Assembly: GCA_030407085.1 (NCBI GenBank)
Contig: CM059587.1
Span: 71,723,001 to 71,787,000 of the forward strand
Length of the DNA stretch: 64,000 nucleotides
Reading direction: 5' to 3'
Origin: Trichopria drosophilae
Taxonomy: Eukaryota > Arthropoda > Insecta > Hymenoptera > Diapriidae
The notes below the pieces were generated by a model. It was given only the letters and a program-made list of their open reading frames with translations, had not been told where the DNA came from and did no database searches. Position 1 is the first letter of the stretch; each line of letters opens with the position of its first letter. The translations under genes and the position numbers were made by a program. Positions 35,770-49,039 of this stretch are shown piece after piece.

Positions 35770-36260
35770 GGGTGCAGACATTTAAAAAAATAGACATTAA
35801 AAATCAGACATTTCAAAATGCAGACATTCAAAAGTCAGACATTTCAAAAAACAGACAATAAAAAATAATAAATTTCAAAAAACAGACATTCGAAAACAAT
35901 TTTCAACAAACAGACATTCAAGAACCTGACGTTTTGACACCTCCGATTGGTGCGTTCAAGACATAAAAAAATGGGTGCACCTCAAAAACCAGATATTTAA
36001 AAATACAAACATTCAAAAACAAGTCATGCAAGAAAACAGAGACTAAAAAACCAGCTATTTCATAAAAAGACATTCAAAAGGCAGACATTTAAAAAACCAG
36101 TCATTTCAAAATGCAGACATATTTTGAAAGACTGCATTTTGAAATGTCTGGTTTTTTAATCTCTCTTTTTTTAAATGTCTGGTTTTTGAATGTATAGTTT
36201 TTTAATGTCTGGTTTTTGAAGTACCTATTTTGTGATTTGTCGAGTTTTTGAGGTGCACCC
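35770..36260. mobile_element. Fold-back element 3 (GGGTGCA family) with perfect 8-bp TSD
   Basis: The element starts GGGTGCAGAC and ends GAGGTGCACCC. The flanks ATTTAAAA (35762-35769) and ATTTAAAA (36261-36268) are identical, a perfect 8-bp target duplication. Arms are tandem units of the type CAGACATTTCAAAAA. The pairing left arm starts at an internal GGGTGCACC (35973-35981) and folds onto the right arm around an apex near 36125, where CATTTCAAAATGCAG faces CTGCATTTTGAAATG. The outer 200 bp (35770-35972) is an extra left-type arm. It has no coding frame. The 8-bp duplication is compatible with hAT, P or Merlin mobilisation. Confidence 0.92.
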
Positions 36261-36310
36261 ATTTAAAAGTCGTGTCAAATGTTTAGGATAGACAACAAGA
36301 GTACTGCAAA

Positions 36311-36645
36311 TATCAAAATTCAAAATGTCGGCTGAAAAATCAAAGTCCGTTTTCTTTTTCAAAACTTATATTTACTTGCACTACGACCACCCCGAATGGA
36401 AACTCCATAAAACTCATTTGGACGTGTTTAAGCTTGCTAATCATGAATCTAAACTTTGAGTTTTCGAAAATTCAAAATGTAAGATCCAATCTGGCAAAGG
36501 AATTAGTTGAAATTGATCGAAATCACATAAAATGTAATATACTCCAGGATTTTTAGGACCGCTGATTCTTAATTTGAGGTTAGATTTCAAAAATTCAAAA
36601 TAGCGGATTCCAATGGTCGAATTTATTAAAATTTGTGCTAATGTT
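36311..36645 (+). repeat. AATGGCGG dispersed repeat, three tandem units
   Basis: 'TTCAAAATG' recurs at about 36319, 36473 and 36594, each with its partner motif upstream. The partners are 'GCTAATCATGAATCTAAAC' (36435-36453) and 'GGACCGCTGATTCTTAATTTG' (trimmed, about 36557-36577), and the word following is GGCTG, AGATCCAAT or CGGATTCCAATGG. The unit is therefore about 120-155 bp. The array begins about 50 bp after fold-back element 3. Confidence 0.75.
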
Positions 36646-38420
36646 TTAAGGAGTCGATGGTCGGACTGCGAAGTTTTATCATAAATTTCTGTAAAGTTAG
36701 TTAATGTATTAAGGAATTGTGTATTAGATTTTTAACAAGAAACACAAGTTCTAGTGACTACCGATGAAGTTTAACATGCCGTAAAAAATTGTATCGTTTA
36801 CTAAAAAAGATTTCGCAGACGTTTTAAGTTTAGTCTCAGTGGAAGAAACGTATTGGAATTGTCGATTAATATTGATTAACTGGATTTTAAATTTAACTCA
36901 AGAACAGTACGTCAAGATGTAACTTTCTTAAGAAAATGAGAACGTGAAACAGTGACGAATAAAATCGAAGGGCTAATTTAGTATAAAACATTTTTTTGTA
37001 TACTCATTAAATTTTGTATACTCGTTAAGTAGACAAATGTCACGTCTAATTCGGATCAATGTATTAAATTTTTTTTGGATTTCATATCTGTAGACTAGTA
37101 ATAATTTTTATGGAAATTTTTTGTTTTGAAAACATGCTTTAAATATCGTTTATGATAATAGCAAAGATTTTAAAAACTGTATACATTTTTAATACATATA
37201 ATTTCAAACATTCATATAAAGAAATTTTATCTCGAATTTTATAAGAAGAATTTTCATAGATTTCTCTAACCAATAAGCCTTTTTTAGTTATTTATTTTTT
37301 TTTATACAAACTTTTTTGTTCATACTACGAGTAAAAATGGATCGAACATTTTCAGATAAAACTGGCTGTGTAATTTTCTGTGAATGGTACACATAATAAA
37401 ATGCAATAACAAATTAAATATACATATTAATCTCTACATTTCTTGAAGTGAAAATTAGTTATTTATAGACTAAAAAATGAGACGGTAGTGGTAGAGAATA
37501 AAAGTTTAATTCATCAAATCCCATTCTGAAGCAGAGAAAGCTCCCTTTTCGGAAAGGGATTCTCTTTAATGTTTGTCGTAAGTGCATTTTCATTTCAAGA
37601 AATTCAAAAGTTCAAATTTTGAAATTGAGTAGAAGTTTTGCAAATTTTGTTTGTAGAACAGCGGTGCATTACATATTTTACGTTATTAATGCAAGGTCAT
37701 GCAAATGATTTCAAAATGACATATATTCTTAAATAAAAATTTTAACTTAAATTGTAGTAATTTTGTAGTACCATGGTGTTTTTAGTTTCGAGGTATGAAT
37801 CAGGCAGAATACCTGAAAAAATTGAAATAATTTATGTTTATTAATTCAAATCTTTTAGAGATGATTAGACTACCTTAAGAGGGTACCATAAAGTAGTAAA
37901 CGAATGTAAATTAAAAAGTTCCGACTTATTTCGTTGATATTTTTAAGAGAGCAAAAAAACTGTTAGAATTGCGTTTATGAAACTCAAATTTGGAAAATTT
38001 GATTCAGTAACTTTTTATGTCGATTTTTTCATTACTACTCCCTGCTAAATTGATTTCAAAATTTCGAAAATTTGGGTGAACATAAAAACACATTTTCTTT
38101 AAATTATGGATAGATTTAAAGATATTATATTTAAAAAACAAATTTTTACATTTTTTATTCCAACACCACTGCTTTCCGCGTCAAAAGTTACTCAAGAACG
38201 AATTTCAATGACCCATTAAAATTCGTTAAATTAATTTAAACATTTAAAAAATGTTTGGTGAATAGAAACCCGTATTTCCGAAATAATTACGCATGGAAAA
38301 CATTGTTTTGGATCAACAAATTTTTTTACAATTTTTATTATACTATCTTTGAATTCCTCGTCAATAATTAGTAAAGAACCAACTTTTTGGTCTTTTTTGA
38401 ACGATTGTTCCATTTTTATT
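36646..38420. other. AT-rich spacer without a recognised gene
   Basis: A small hairpin occurs at about 37546-37561 (CCCTTTTC facing GAAAGGG). Nothing else was recognised. Confidence 0.5.
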
Positions 38421-38853
38421 TCCATTCAAAATCATTTACCTCCCAACCTTGCTATTGGTAATAACCGATTCGATTTCATTCATATCAGTTGCATTGTCAT
38501 CTAATTTTTTGTTTCGATTCAAAATCATTTAATTTGTAGTCCTGTAAGAATTAACTATCCATTCAAATTCATTCACGGCAAATATAGCTATTTTTCCATT
38601 GAAATTCATGAAACTTGCAATTGTTCTATTCGCACCTTTCAACTGAAATTCATTCAACGAAATCATTTCTTCATTCCACTATTTTCCCATTCAAAATCAT
38701 TAAATTGAACAACTTTTCATGAGCTATTAACCATTCAAAATCATTGAAGCACATTTTCTCATTGAAATTCATTGCAGAAGATAAGAAAACGAATTCAGAA
38801 GTGATGCAGTGAATGCATTTCAATGGATCTTCAATGAATTTTCGTTTGCTGGG
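38421..38853. repeat. Degenerate minisatellite with CCATTCAAAATCATT core
   Basis: Variants of the core occur at about 38422, 38514, 38559, 38596, 38642, 38686, 38731 and 38758, mostly 37-48 bp apart; those at 38596, 38642 and 38758 read '..TTGAAATTCAT' or 'CTGAAATTCATT'. The array ends with TTTTCGTTTGCTGGG (38839-38853), closely similar to the terminus of the 6661-7102 MITE. The region may therefore be an internally repetitive relative of that element whose left end I could not find. Confidence 0.65.
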
Positions 38854-40500
38854 TTATCTAAATACATTACTGACAGGCCATCCAAACAGTATATGTTTTT
38901 GAACGTTTAAAACTTCTGGGCGATCATAATAGAAAAGTTAGGTACTTTTAATAAATTTTGACGATCCCTACTACATTTAAAATGCACAATCTTCATATTA
39001 CAATAGAAACAAATAATTCAATCCACTATAGGAACTTCGTAGTTAATCAAGACATTTTCTCAACTATAAGAGCAACCTAAAGATAAGTGACTTCTATACT
39101 TATCGACGTCCTCGTCATCCATTAAGTGACTAAGCAAGCAATTTTCCGGTCGCATACAGTTGTAGGGTTAAAATCGTCAGAAGATGATTATAGTCGGCTT
39201 TGGTCTTAGTTGATTGGACGTACTTATAGTCAACTTTACGTACAATTTTAGTTGTGCAATTGTCTATTGTGCAGAGTATACTTTTACGCATAGTATCGCC
39301 TGTAGATGAAGCAATTAATGAAATGGGAAACCGTATTTGAATACATACTGTATCAAAGAGAATACTTGATTCTAGAATTCTATATAATAATTCTGTTCGG
39401 AAACAAAAGGCAAGAACAAATATTTATTCTGGTTTTAATTGTTAATATACGTAAAACCTTTTTTTAGGACGCTCCATTTTAAAAATTATCGTTAACCTGT
39501 AGTTAATCTACACTGTTAATACCTTCGTAAAGAGGTTGTTTAGGGATATTTCTAATGATATGTGCAAAAAGACGTCTTTAAGAGGTCTTAATTATACTAA
39601 TCTAAAACGGAATACTTACAGAAGTCTCATACATTTTTTTTATTAAATACTTTGTTGCCCTCTGTTACTAAGATAGAAACACTTTATGATATCCAGTTTT
39701 TTTCTAAAGGACATATTGATCTCGAAATAGATTTTGTGACTGAGATCTTAAATTTATCATACTTTGAATCATCGTTTTTGTTGTTGTTATAATTGTAATA
39801 ATTCTAGCAAAAATAATGCATAATCTTTAGGTATGAAATTTTCAGTTAAATTGTTTTTATTTTACAACGGGAGTCTTAAATAAGAGGTATTTTCTGAGAC
39901 AACATTTTTTAGAGTTCTTAAAATCGACACATAAGCCTTCTGTTAAATCACTTTAAGAACGTTTCCTGCGCTGTAATCAAGACATATTAACATTATAAAG
40001 ACATCTTATAGAATTCTTGAAGATTTCATTTTGCAGTATGGTTATTTTTGAATAATTGGGCCTGATTTGATAACTAGTTGACGTAAGTCGAAACGAAATT
40101 AATCAACGGGTTACTAAGTGAAAATATCACAATGTTTTTAACAACTGTTAATAATTTTAGGTCGGAAAGAATATTGTATAGTTATAGTCTACAGTTATTA
40201 TTTGTTTTAATTCAAGGTTTAAGTAATAATTTCCTCTAATTACAATTTGTGACACAACATGAAGTCCTAACTCCTTAGTTCTGTAATTAATTTGCAAAAG
40301 TTCCAACAGAACATTTTTAGTTACTCTCAAAACTAAAACACCTCATCTTCCCCAATATTTGAAAACAATTGTTTTAAAGTCATCATTCCTTGTACTGGTG
40401 GTGACATCTATTCGTTTTCAATACGCCAAATAAAAATAAGTGGTTAAATGAAAAAAGTTAACTAATATGTAGTCGTAAGGATAACTACCTTAAAATCGAC
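38854..40500. other. AT-rich spacer with palindromic AAGACATCTT-type motifs
   Basis: Related palindromic words are scattered here: GACGTCTTTAAGAGGTCTTA (39571-39590), GGAGTCTTAAATAAGAGGT (about 39869-39888) and AAAGACATCTTATAGAATTC (39998-40017). A similar word lies at about 42468-42490. They look like remnants of a repeat with a self-complementary unit. No gene recognised. Confidence 0.4.
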
Positions 40501-40501
40501 A

Positions 40502-40591
40502 CAATAAACGCTTTTTACAGCTGTTACTACTTAAATGGTCCGTTTTACAATTTAAGTAGTAACGACAGAAAGTAGAAAAAGTATAAACGTG
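40502..40591. repeat. Hairpin, arms about 35 bp
   Basis: CTGTTACTACTTAAA (40521-40535) faces TTTAAGTAGTAACGACAG (40551-40568) around a 15-base loop. Weaker pairing continues outward (AAACGCTTTTT against AAAAAGTATAAACG). It is probably a small inverted-repeat element. Confidence 0.65.
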
Positions 40592-41073
40592 ATTCTTCAA
40601 TCTTGTAAAATTAGTTACTCTGTAAACTCTGTATACCAGGATAAACGAAATCCATGTTTACAGTAAAATTAACTACATTTACAGCGCCAGTTGCTGTACC
40701 AGTAGTAACATAATTAAAATTGAAGTGATAGTTACCACAAATTTGAGTCTTAACTATACATTTTAATGTATTTTTATTTTACTAAATTTGGGATTTTCAT
40801 TTTTAGAGCAACCCTTTCCTATATTAACAAAAATAAATGCGTTTGGTGTTTATTACGAGTAAATAATAGTAGACGATCTTGAGGAAGCCGTTAATTTTAC
40901 AGATAATCTTAATGCAACAATTTTATAAAAAGTGATCACGAACTAGAACTGTGCTAATTTGAGCAAGAGTACAAGAAGAAAGAAATTTATTTCACTGTAT
41001 ACATACAAATTGCTAATAATATACTCTTTTTTATATAGAAAGTTGTTTTTGAAAAATTGTTAGTTGTAGTTTT

Positions 41074-41443
41074 GGGTGTGGGTCAAAAAACCGACAAATC
41101 AAAAAGCCTATAGGTAAAAAAACCGAAAGTCAAGATACCGTTATTCAAAAAGCCGACACGTTAAAAAACCGACAGGCAAACAGTCGACACGTCAAAAAAC
41201 CGACACGTCTAAAAGCCGATAGTAGATGAACCGACAGTCACATACCCGACACTTCGAAGAACCGACTGCCAAAAAGCCGACACATTAAAAAATAGACACA
41301 TCGACAAGAGGGTAGTCAATTTTTGAAGTGTGAGTTTTTTTTACTATCAATTTTTGACGCGTCGGCCTTTTGCCTGTCGGTTTTTGGAATGTCGGATTTT
41401 TCACTGTCGGCTTTTTGACTTGTCGGTCTTTCGACCTGCACCC
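41074..41443. mobile_element. Fold-back element 4 (GGGTGTG/GGGTGCA ends) with perfect 8-bp TSD
   Basis: It starts GGGTGTGGGTCAAAAAACC and ends CGACCTGCACCC. The flanks GTAGTTTT (41066-41073) and GTAGTTTT (41444-41451) are identical, a perfect 8-bp target duplication. The left arm, about 245 bp, is a run of 15-18-bp units such as CCGACACGTCAAAAAA, CCGATAGTAGATGAA and CCGACTGCCAAAAAG. The right arm, about 125 bp, holds the inverse type (TTTTTGACTTGTCGG). The left arm is about twice the right, echoing the duplicated left arms of elements 1 and 3. A 60-codon frame at 41330-41512 is a repeat artefact. Confidence 0.92.
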
Positions 41444-41451
41444 GTAGTTTT

Positions 41452-44400
41452 GATTGACAATTCAATAGTTTCCATATTTATTTGCATACTATGGCAAATC
41501 AGAAATAATTAAAAATGAGAAGATAATCAAGTGCAATAATATCAAACGGCTATTCCAACACGAAACGTATGTCCCACAAGTGGACAAACTAGAGCTCGCC
41601 AACTTTGTCATTCTAAATGACTCTTAATTATGTACCACTACTTGAGTAAAGTAAATGTTTCATTATTATTTTGCGAAAGTATAGAAAAACTGAGAGAAAT
41701 CTGTTTATGAAGTAGAAGAAATGGCAAAAAATACTCGTACAAACGAAACTCAGTAAAGGGTAGCAATTTAATTTTCTGCAATTGAAAAGAGCACTCTTTT
41801 AAATAACAGAATAAATTCTGCTCTTAATTGACTACAACTTTTTAATTAATTTTCGAGCGGTCACGTCGTTTATATTTACTCTTGATAATTGTTGTATGCA
41901 TTGCTTTAAAACATCTTGGGCATTTATTATATTCCTTTATAATCAAGTATTTCATAACCAAATTATATTCATATGAAACTCGAAAAAGCTTTTATTAACT
42001 AAAAATATGTAGTACATCGTAAATATTTTACTTTGTAGAGTATTTGTTGGAAATGAAGGAAAATTGAATTATATCATAACCTCCGAACCGAGTAGTAATT
42101 ATGTTTTACAAAGGGATGTATTTTTTTTTAGTGGAATATGTAATGATAGTTTACAAAAAAATAATAAATAGCCAAAATGGTCATATCACAACAAATTTAA
42201 ATCGCACTAAACGAGGGTAAAGAAAAGGCTACTTATGCAACAGTAAGATGTACTAAAACAGAATTTTTCTATTTTTGATTAGTTTCAAGGAACTACCAGT
42301 AGTTAATAGCTACTAGATTTTGGTTAAACACTAGTGCAAGAAAGTTATTCTAATTAAACAGAATTTTAAAAGAACATTTGCTTTAGTATAATTATTATAA
42401 TATAATTAATAAGTCACACGTTGATTATTAGAATAAAAAAGAATCGTGTTTACGATTTTAAGTCCTAAGTAAGACATCTTTAAGAGCTCGTTTTATCATA
42501 ATTCAGACCTCCTCACCTGCTTCATGCGATTTTTCATAATTTACTGTATTTAGTATATAAGTAGTGTATTTATTATGATTTTACACACTGTTATCTATTT
42601 CATAGTTTTGAGTTAAAATTTTAATATAATTTGTTCGATCTTCGACAAGCAGTTCTCCATGCATTGCACGTTTGTATGTTCGACATGTTTTTAAACATGA
42701 TTTTGTAATATATTTTTAGCGGTAATTGCAATTTTATTTAATACGTATTTTTATTGTTGAATACTTACTGTAAACTTGTTATTAATTATTTTACACGTGA
42801 TTGTCGACCAAGATTTTCAATTTTTAAATATATTTTACTAAACGAGGTCAGCAATTAGTTGACTTAACTAACTTGTGACAAGGACAATTTTAAAGAAAAT
42901 ATTTTCTTAAAATCATAAGAAAAAAAGTAATAATGATAACGTGAAGCTAATATTTTTTACAACATTTTAGGTTAGTAAAACAGTAAAAATCCTAACGATC
43001 CAAATGTCGTATTTTCCAAAATGTTTCTTTTTTTCGTTTAATCCTGAAAATTCTGCGTGGACTTTTCAGTAGGTTCATCATAAAATCCCTAGAGACAAAA
43101 AGTATATGTTGAGAAAAGATGTCTCTGATGTTAAGAGGATTTATTAAATGTTAACAACTCTGCATTTCAGGATTTTTAAATAATTAATAGACCCTTTTCC
43201 ATTACAGTAGCGTTACCTATTGAAGTTTCAAAGTTAACCAAAAAATTCAAAAAATGGCGTATCATTCAAAAGACAATTTCCAATCTAACACTTGCATATA
43301 TATTTGTAAATAAATTCTAAGAATCATTAAAAATGCGGTTTTGTTCAAAATTTTACAAACAGAATATTTTACAGTTTCTAACAAAATATGTTAAAATAAT
43401 TTTGTATAATATTTAATACAAGGCATCTATAATAAAACATCATTGCATGATAAAAAATCTAAACATTATGCAGCCCTTGAAAGCACACGAGAAAAAAAGT
43501 ACGTTAGAAATGCTTGGTGACCTAATTTCGCTCACAGCTGAACCCTTCAGTCAACGATCGACGCGAACGTAACGAATTGTATGTCTTTCAAAATTCCTTG
43601 CTTTCGTTTCTTCTTCGACCTTTTTATCAGTGTCTATAGTTACAAGAAATCGACGACCATATTTACATTTTGTTTAATTTCTTAAAGTGTTTGGTAAAAA
43701 TAAATACGGCAAATATCATCCAATAATTTAAATATTTGGAAAGTTGAACAAAAAATGAAATTGAAATTTGACAAACCCGATGGAGAAAAAAAAAGTCAAA
43801 ATAAATTCAACAATTTTCTGCTTATCGAAAATCGAATAACGGCTTACAATTTTCTTTAGCAAATATTTACAGATATGTTGAGGGGACTTGCTTTCCATTT
43901 AGAAACACTCTGCAAAAATTTGGTATATATTCAAGTAAATATTTATTTTAATATTCGGAAATGAAGATTTGCTTGATGTAATTATAGTATCAATTTTTCG
44001 ATCGTTTGAATCAAATAAGTTTTAAAAAACAGTAAAAGCTGTCTTAGTATAATAGAAATTGAATTTCCTCGTAATTTGTTTGCTCTTCATCAAAGGGGAA
44101 AGTAATTAAAAAACACATTTTAGGAAAACATAAATAGTTTCGTCGTGATTATCATTTTACGTGTAAAAATTATTGCAGTCCTATCAATCAACTTTGTATA
44201 AATGTTATTAATACAAACTCTTTAATCAATGAGTGCTGCTAAACACAGTAACTAAACCTTAATTTATATAGAATACTTTTTACTGAATCAGTAAAAATTT
44301 ATAATTTTAAAAACATTTATCGCCAGTGAGTTTTATATAAATTGTTGTATTGCAAAATAAAAAAAAACAATATTTTCTACTTAACTTTTTATAATTATAT

Positions 44401-46225
44401 TTTTGTTGATAATATACTCTATATTAAAGTAAAAGAAGAAACATTTATTAAGTACTGTTTTATTTCCGACTATTTAAATAAATATTTACTTTAATGGAGA
44501 AATACTTTTTCTTTTTTTCATTAAAATTGCCGACATCGCTTCTCTTGGGCGTCAAACTCGCACTCGTTGGCAAACACCTATTTTGCTTCCTAGTTACACA
44601 ATGTACTATTCTAGTGCAGATATCTTTAGAGAGATTATTTTAACGTGACATCGGATAAATGCTCACAACTGAATGGTTAAGATTTTAAAATCCAAACGAC
44701 CGTGAATCATGAATTATCATATGTTTAATTTAATTGAAATTAAATTTGTCCACTATTTGTAAAAATAGTTTCGAGACCGTGAGTTTAAATTCGAGTTTAT
44801 ACCTCAAATTTGTTACTCGTACTGTTAGGAAGCTACTGTAAAAAAGACTCCCACAAATTCTGGTGTAAAATAGAATTTTACACTCACTCTGACAAAAAAT
44901 AGGCACTCTGAGCTCACAATTCTATTTCGGTCACGCGACATAGGGAGTGAAATAGCACTTTTTCTACCTGGGGAACAAAATAACTATATCCGGTAGCAAA
45001 ATAGTTTATGGGAAATTATGAACAGAAACAGAACAAACTAAGAAATTGTGAAAATAAGTACTGAAGTTTAATTACTACATCAGAATTAGTTATATAAATA
45101 TACTGCAACAAAACTGCAAAAAAATTTTTAATTAAATAGGTGGAACTAAAAGCCCAGCATTCATCTTTATTGAACCATATTTTAAAACGCTATTTTCTGT
45201 ACAATATTAGCGGCAAATGGATATTTATTTTAAGTTTAAACAAAAAGTCGTTTTGGTAATTTTCCAAATCAATGTTCTCGAATCGAAAGAGAGCAAAACA
45301 AATTTATAACTACAGATTTGATCATTTCACATAAAATGTCTCTTAATTGTTGAAGTTTTAATGCATGTTGAATGTTAGCAAAAACATTTACATTACCATC
45401 TTTTTAGGGATCATCCTAAAGACACAGAGGCCTGCAACCAATGATATTTCAAAAAATTGGTGTAGAAAATAAAACTATTTCAGCTTATATCAATTTCTAC
45501 AAATTATCTGCCAATTTTCATTTAAATAAAATAGGTTAGTATTTAATTTGACTCTTAAAATTATATATTAAATAATAATATTAAACAGATTTAAGTATTT
45601 TTCTCGTTCTTATAGGCACTATAAACAACGATGAAAATTATAGACAAACGACGTATTACTACTTTCTTTTAAATAAAAAGCTCTAGAAGCTCTAGAAGTA
45701 TTAATTTCTTGGATGCTTCGTTGTAATTGTAGAAGAGCATGGATGACACAAAATATTTATCACTTTTTGGAAGGAATACATTAAACATTTTGTAATGTGA
45801 AATATTCAGTTTTGTTAAATGTGTACATATGTAATTTTTGTGTATATTTATTATTCATAAATGTTTTCAGGAGATATTTTGTAATATTCACTTTGCGTAA
45901 CTGGGTATTAGTGTTCTTTAACTTCTCTTCTGTTTCATTTTTTATCGCTATCTTTTTAATCTAGCGATAATGCAAGTTAATATTTAAGACTCTTAAAAGT
46001 GTAAGTACTAATGTAATTATTTCTTACAACTGGTACTGTAAAAAATAGTAGTAGTCGAAAATTTATATTTGACTCGTTGTTTTTAATGTGGAAAATTATT
46101 TTTCGTAAAAAACGGCATTGGAAATATGATTTTATGCACTGGTAAGAAAATATACTATTTTTATTTTTTATTTTCTTGGAGAGTAGATTTTTGTTAGCTC
46201 ATTCTTCTGAAATGCTTTCGAAAGA
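41452..46225. other. AT-rich spacer without a recognised gene
   Basis: This is a long stretch with no substantial open frame. A mild CpG-richer patch lies at about 43530-43640. A perfect small palindrome GTGTAAAATAGAATTTTACAC lies at about 44862-44882. TATCGCTA faces TAGCGATA at about 45945-45971. Confidence 0.5.
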
Positions 46226-46230
46226 TGCCC

Positions 46231-46620
46231 ACTTTTTAGTTAATATTTGACCTTCATCGTCAACAGGAAATAAGATTGATTTAATAATATTTCATCAAAT
46301 AAGGTTCATTTTTTCGACATATTGAAGTTCTGAAGAGGTTAGGTTGATGCGGGACAAAACAAAATAATTATAGTTGAGGTTCATAGATTGTGTGCATTTG
46401 TGGTTATGAATATGCATCATTCCCGTAACTTTATTGATACGAAAAAAATTTACAAAAAACGAAATTTTTGTTCATTTTGCCATATTGGCTTTTGAAGCAA
46501 TTTAATTGCAATTTTTACAATGCGAAAGAACATATTCGAAAACGGTAGGGCTGGTCATTTTTAATGCAATATTAATTTTATTTCCTGTTGAGAAAGAAGG
46601 TCGAATATTAAGTAAAAAAT
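46231..46620. mobile_element. Inverted-repeat element, arms about 55 bp
   Basis: The left arm (46231-46284) carries 'TTTTTAGTTAATATTTGACC' and 'CAACAGGAAATAAGATTGAT'. The right arm (46566-46620) is its reverse complement with few changes. The right arm is followed by 'CTTAATGGGTTAA', resembling ends of many insect miniature elements, but the outer limits are unclear. A short minus-strand frame (46502-46687) lies across the right arm and is not a gene. Confidence 0.6.
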
Positions 46621-46699
46621 GTGTGTCTCCCGAACTTAATGGGTTAAAAGTGTGAAAACTGCGTTTTTTAATGTCATGTGACGTCAATGAATAATATTA

Positions 46700-49020
46700 C
46701 TTTTCTACTGGTCGTCTTAATATCTAAATATACTATATTCTCTTTAAATGTCAAATTATTTTTAAAGGTTTGATTTGTCCAGGTGTAAAATTTAACGTAA
46801 CTTGAAGTAAGTAATTAATATTATTTAATGAAATGAACTCTTTTACTTCACGTCGTTATCACTCGGCTTAGCGAACCGTAGAGGCTTTGGAAAAATATTC
46901 CAAATCTCAATTTATATTGAAAACCTACAAAGAATGAATATATGACTTCGGGAGACTCCAGTGTGATTTTCGTCACTTTATATTTGAAAATTTGGCAAAA
47001 AGAAAGTAAATTAAAATACCTTGGATTCATGCAATATCGAAATTTGGCCTTTCGGGGTTTTGATTTTCGAAACTTTGTTCCCCGGCCAAACACATTTTAG
47101 ATTATTGCATATTGCTGGTAGAAAGTATTTGTGCCGCTGAAACATAAGTGTGTAAGATGTTCCATAGATTACAATGGATGTTTCGACATTTATAAAGGTT
47201 GATTGTCAGTGGTTACCAGTCACAATAAATATTTCGTTACATACAATATTATTATGTAATAATACTAATAGAGTATTGCAGAGTGATAAATAGTATGATC
47301 GAAAGTCTGTTTTTAACATTTTTACAAATATGTATGATTCAAAACGGCGAATTTTACCAAATTTGACTTTCTTTAAGTGTATAAATTTCACAAAATTAAT
47401 CTAAATTCAAACCCGAGAGATCCCAGAACCTCTGGAGCATCAAATGAGTTCAAAAACGTTTGCACTGGTTGAAATTATTCATAATATGTATAAACTTTAT
47501 ATACTATAATTGCCTGCTTCTCAGACCTAAAATTTCAGAAGAAATTAAACATTGCTTATAGTCATATTGACGTAGATAATTCTACATCAATTACTAGTTC
47601 AAATAACAGAAAGGTGCCCTACTAAGATTTAAACATAAGAATTAAAATTTAAGTAACAAAATAAATTAGACAAATGTGTTTTTAAGTAGATAGGTACAAA
47701 ACTTAATGATCTATGTAGATATAGTGATAACTAAAATGTGATTTAATTTGATTACATGAAGTCTCGTTTCATCCGAATTTTTTCGAGGGTTACCATTATA
47801 TACATGTACAGTTTTGCCTGGGAGTCTTAGCATATAAATAGCTTTTGAAGGGGAAAAATACTACTCTCAAGTAACTTGTATTTTGAAAATAAGATTATCT
47901 TTTTATATTACATGAACACGTTTTTAGTAAAATAACATATGTGTTTTGCACGTTTACTTTTGAGAAAACCTACCACTATCCAAACTAGGGATGTTCCCTA
48001 GTATATTTTTGAGGTTATGTTTGAATATCCGCACATCTACAAATATTGGGAAAGTATTGTCATCTTCTTAATTCAAAATTTGTCGTGTTTGTTCAAAGAA
48101 AAAAAATGTAACCCTTTTTTGTCCAAAATGAGAGAAACAGGTTACTCAAAATCCTCTCAGTTTCTCGAGTAAAAAGAATGCTTTTTACTTTTTGAAAGAT
48201 GCCTTTCCTACTATTTAAGTATACTTTTTCGATTTCCGATGAGCGAATTGCAAACAACGATTGATCATACAAAAAATTTGCAAAATAAAATAAAAGTTTC
48301 TGGATTTTAAGGTCTTTTTTTTTTATTTTTCATGATTTTCGCCACTTAAACGGACTATAATCATTGAAATACTTAAAAATTGATCCCGATTGAACATAAA
48401 TAATAAGAGAGTAGAATATTTTTCAGAAGCAATAAACAATTCAAAATTTCTTCGTGTCTGAATAAAAATTTATTCAAAATTATGAATTCCTTGAAATAGC
48501 GATCAGAGAATATTTAGTAGTAGTATTATAATTATGATATAAACATTGACTTGTTATGTAGGAAGATTATAAAAATTCAAAATGGAGGATCTGCTGCGGT
48601 GACCGTATGTAAATTGTATCTCTTAAAATGAAGGGGTTATTACCTACAAAGAATTCTCTCTCAATACGAAAGAGGATTCTCAACGCGAGAGAAAAAAAGG
48701 AACAGAATTATTTCTCAATAAGAAAGAAAAAAAAAAAGAAAAATGAGACAGGGTTGACCCCAAAGTATCGGATCGTACTGATCCCTCTTCAGGAGGCGAA
48801 TGATCATGGACATTTGGAATCGGCTACTGCGTCTAAAAAAATATTCTGTTTCAGTCCAAAAAATAGTGAAAAATAAAAAAAAGGACCTAAAAATCTTGAC
48901 CCTTTTATTTTATTTTTTAATTTTGAATTACAGAATAATTCATTTATAAACACGAAAATTTCCTATATTTTTATCATTTAATTCAGTTATATTGCCTATA
49001 AAAAGTCGAGAGAAATATTT
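46700..49020. other. AT-rich spacer without a recognised gene
   Basis: One fragment of the dispersed repeat ('ATTCAAAATGGAGGATCTGC', 48576-48595) is present. The frames at 46848-47093 and 48628-48876 are low-complexity and unrecognised. Confidence 0.5.
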
Positions 49021-49039
49021 ACACATACGTCATTTTAGA

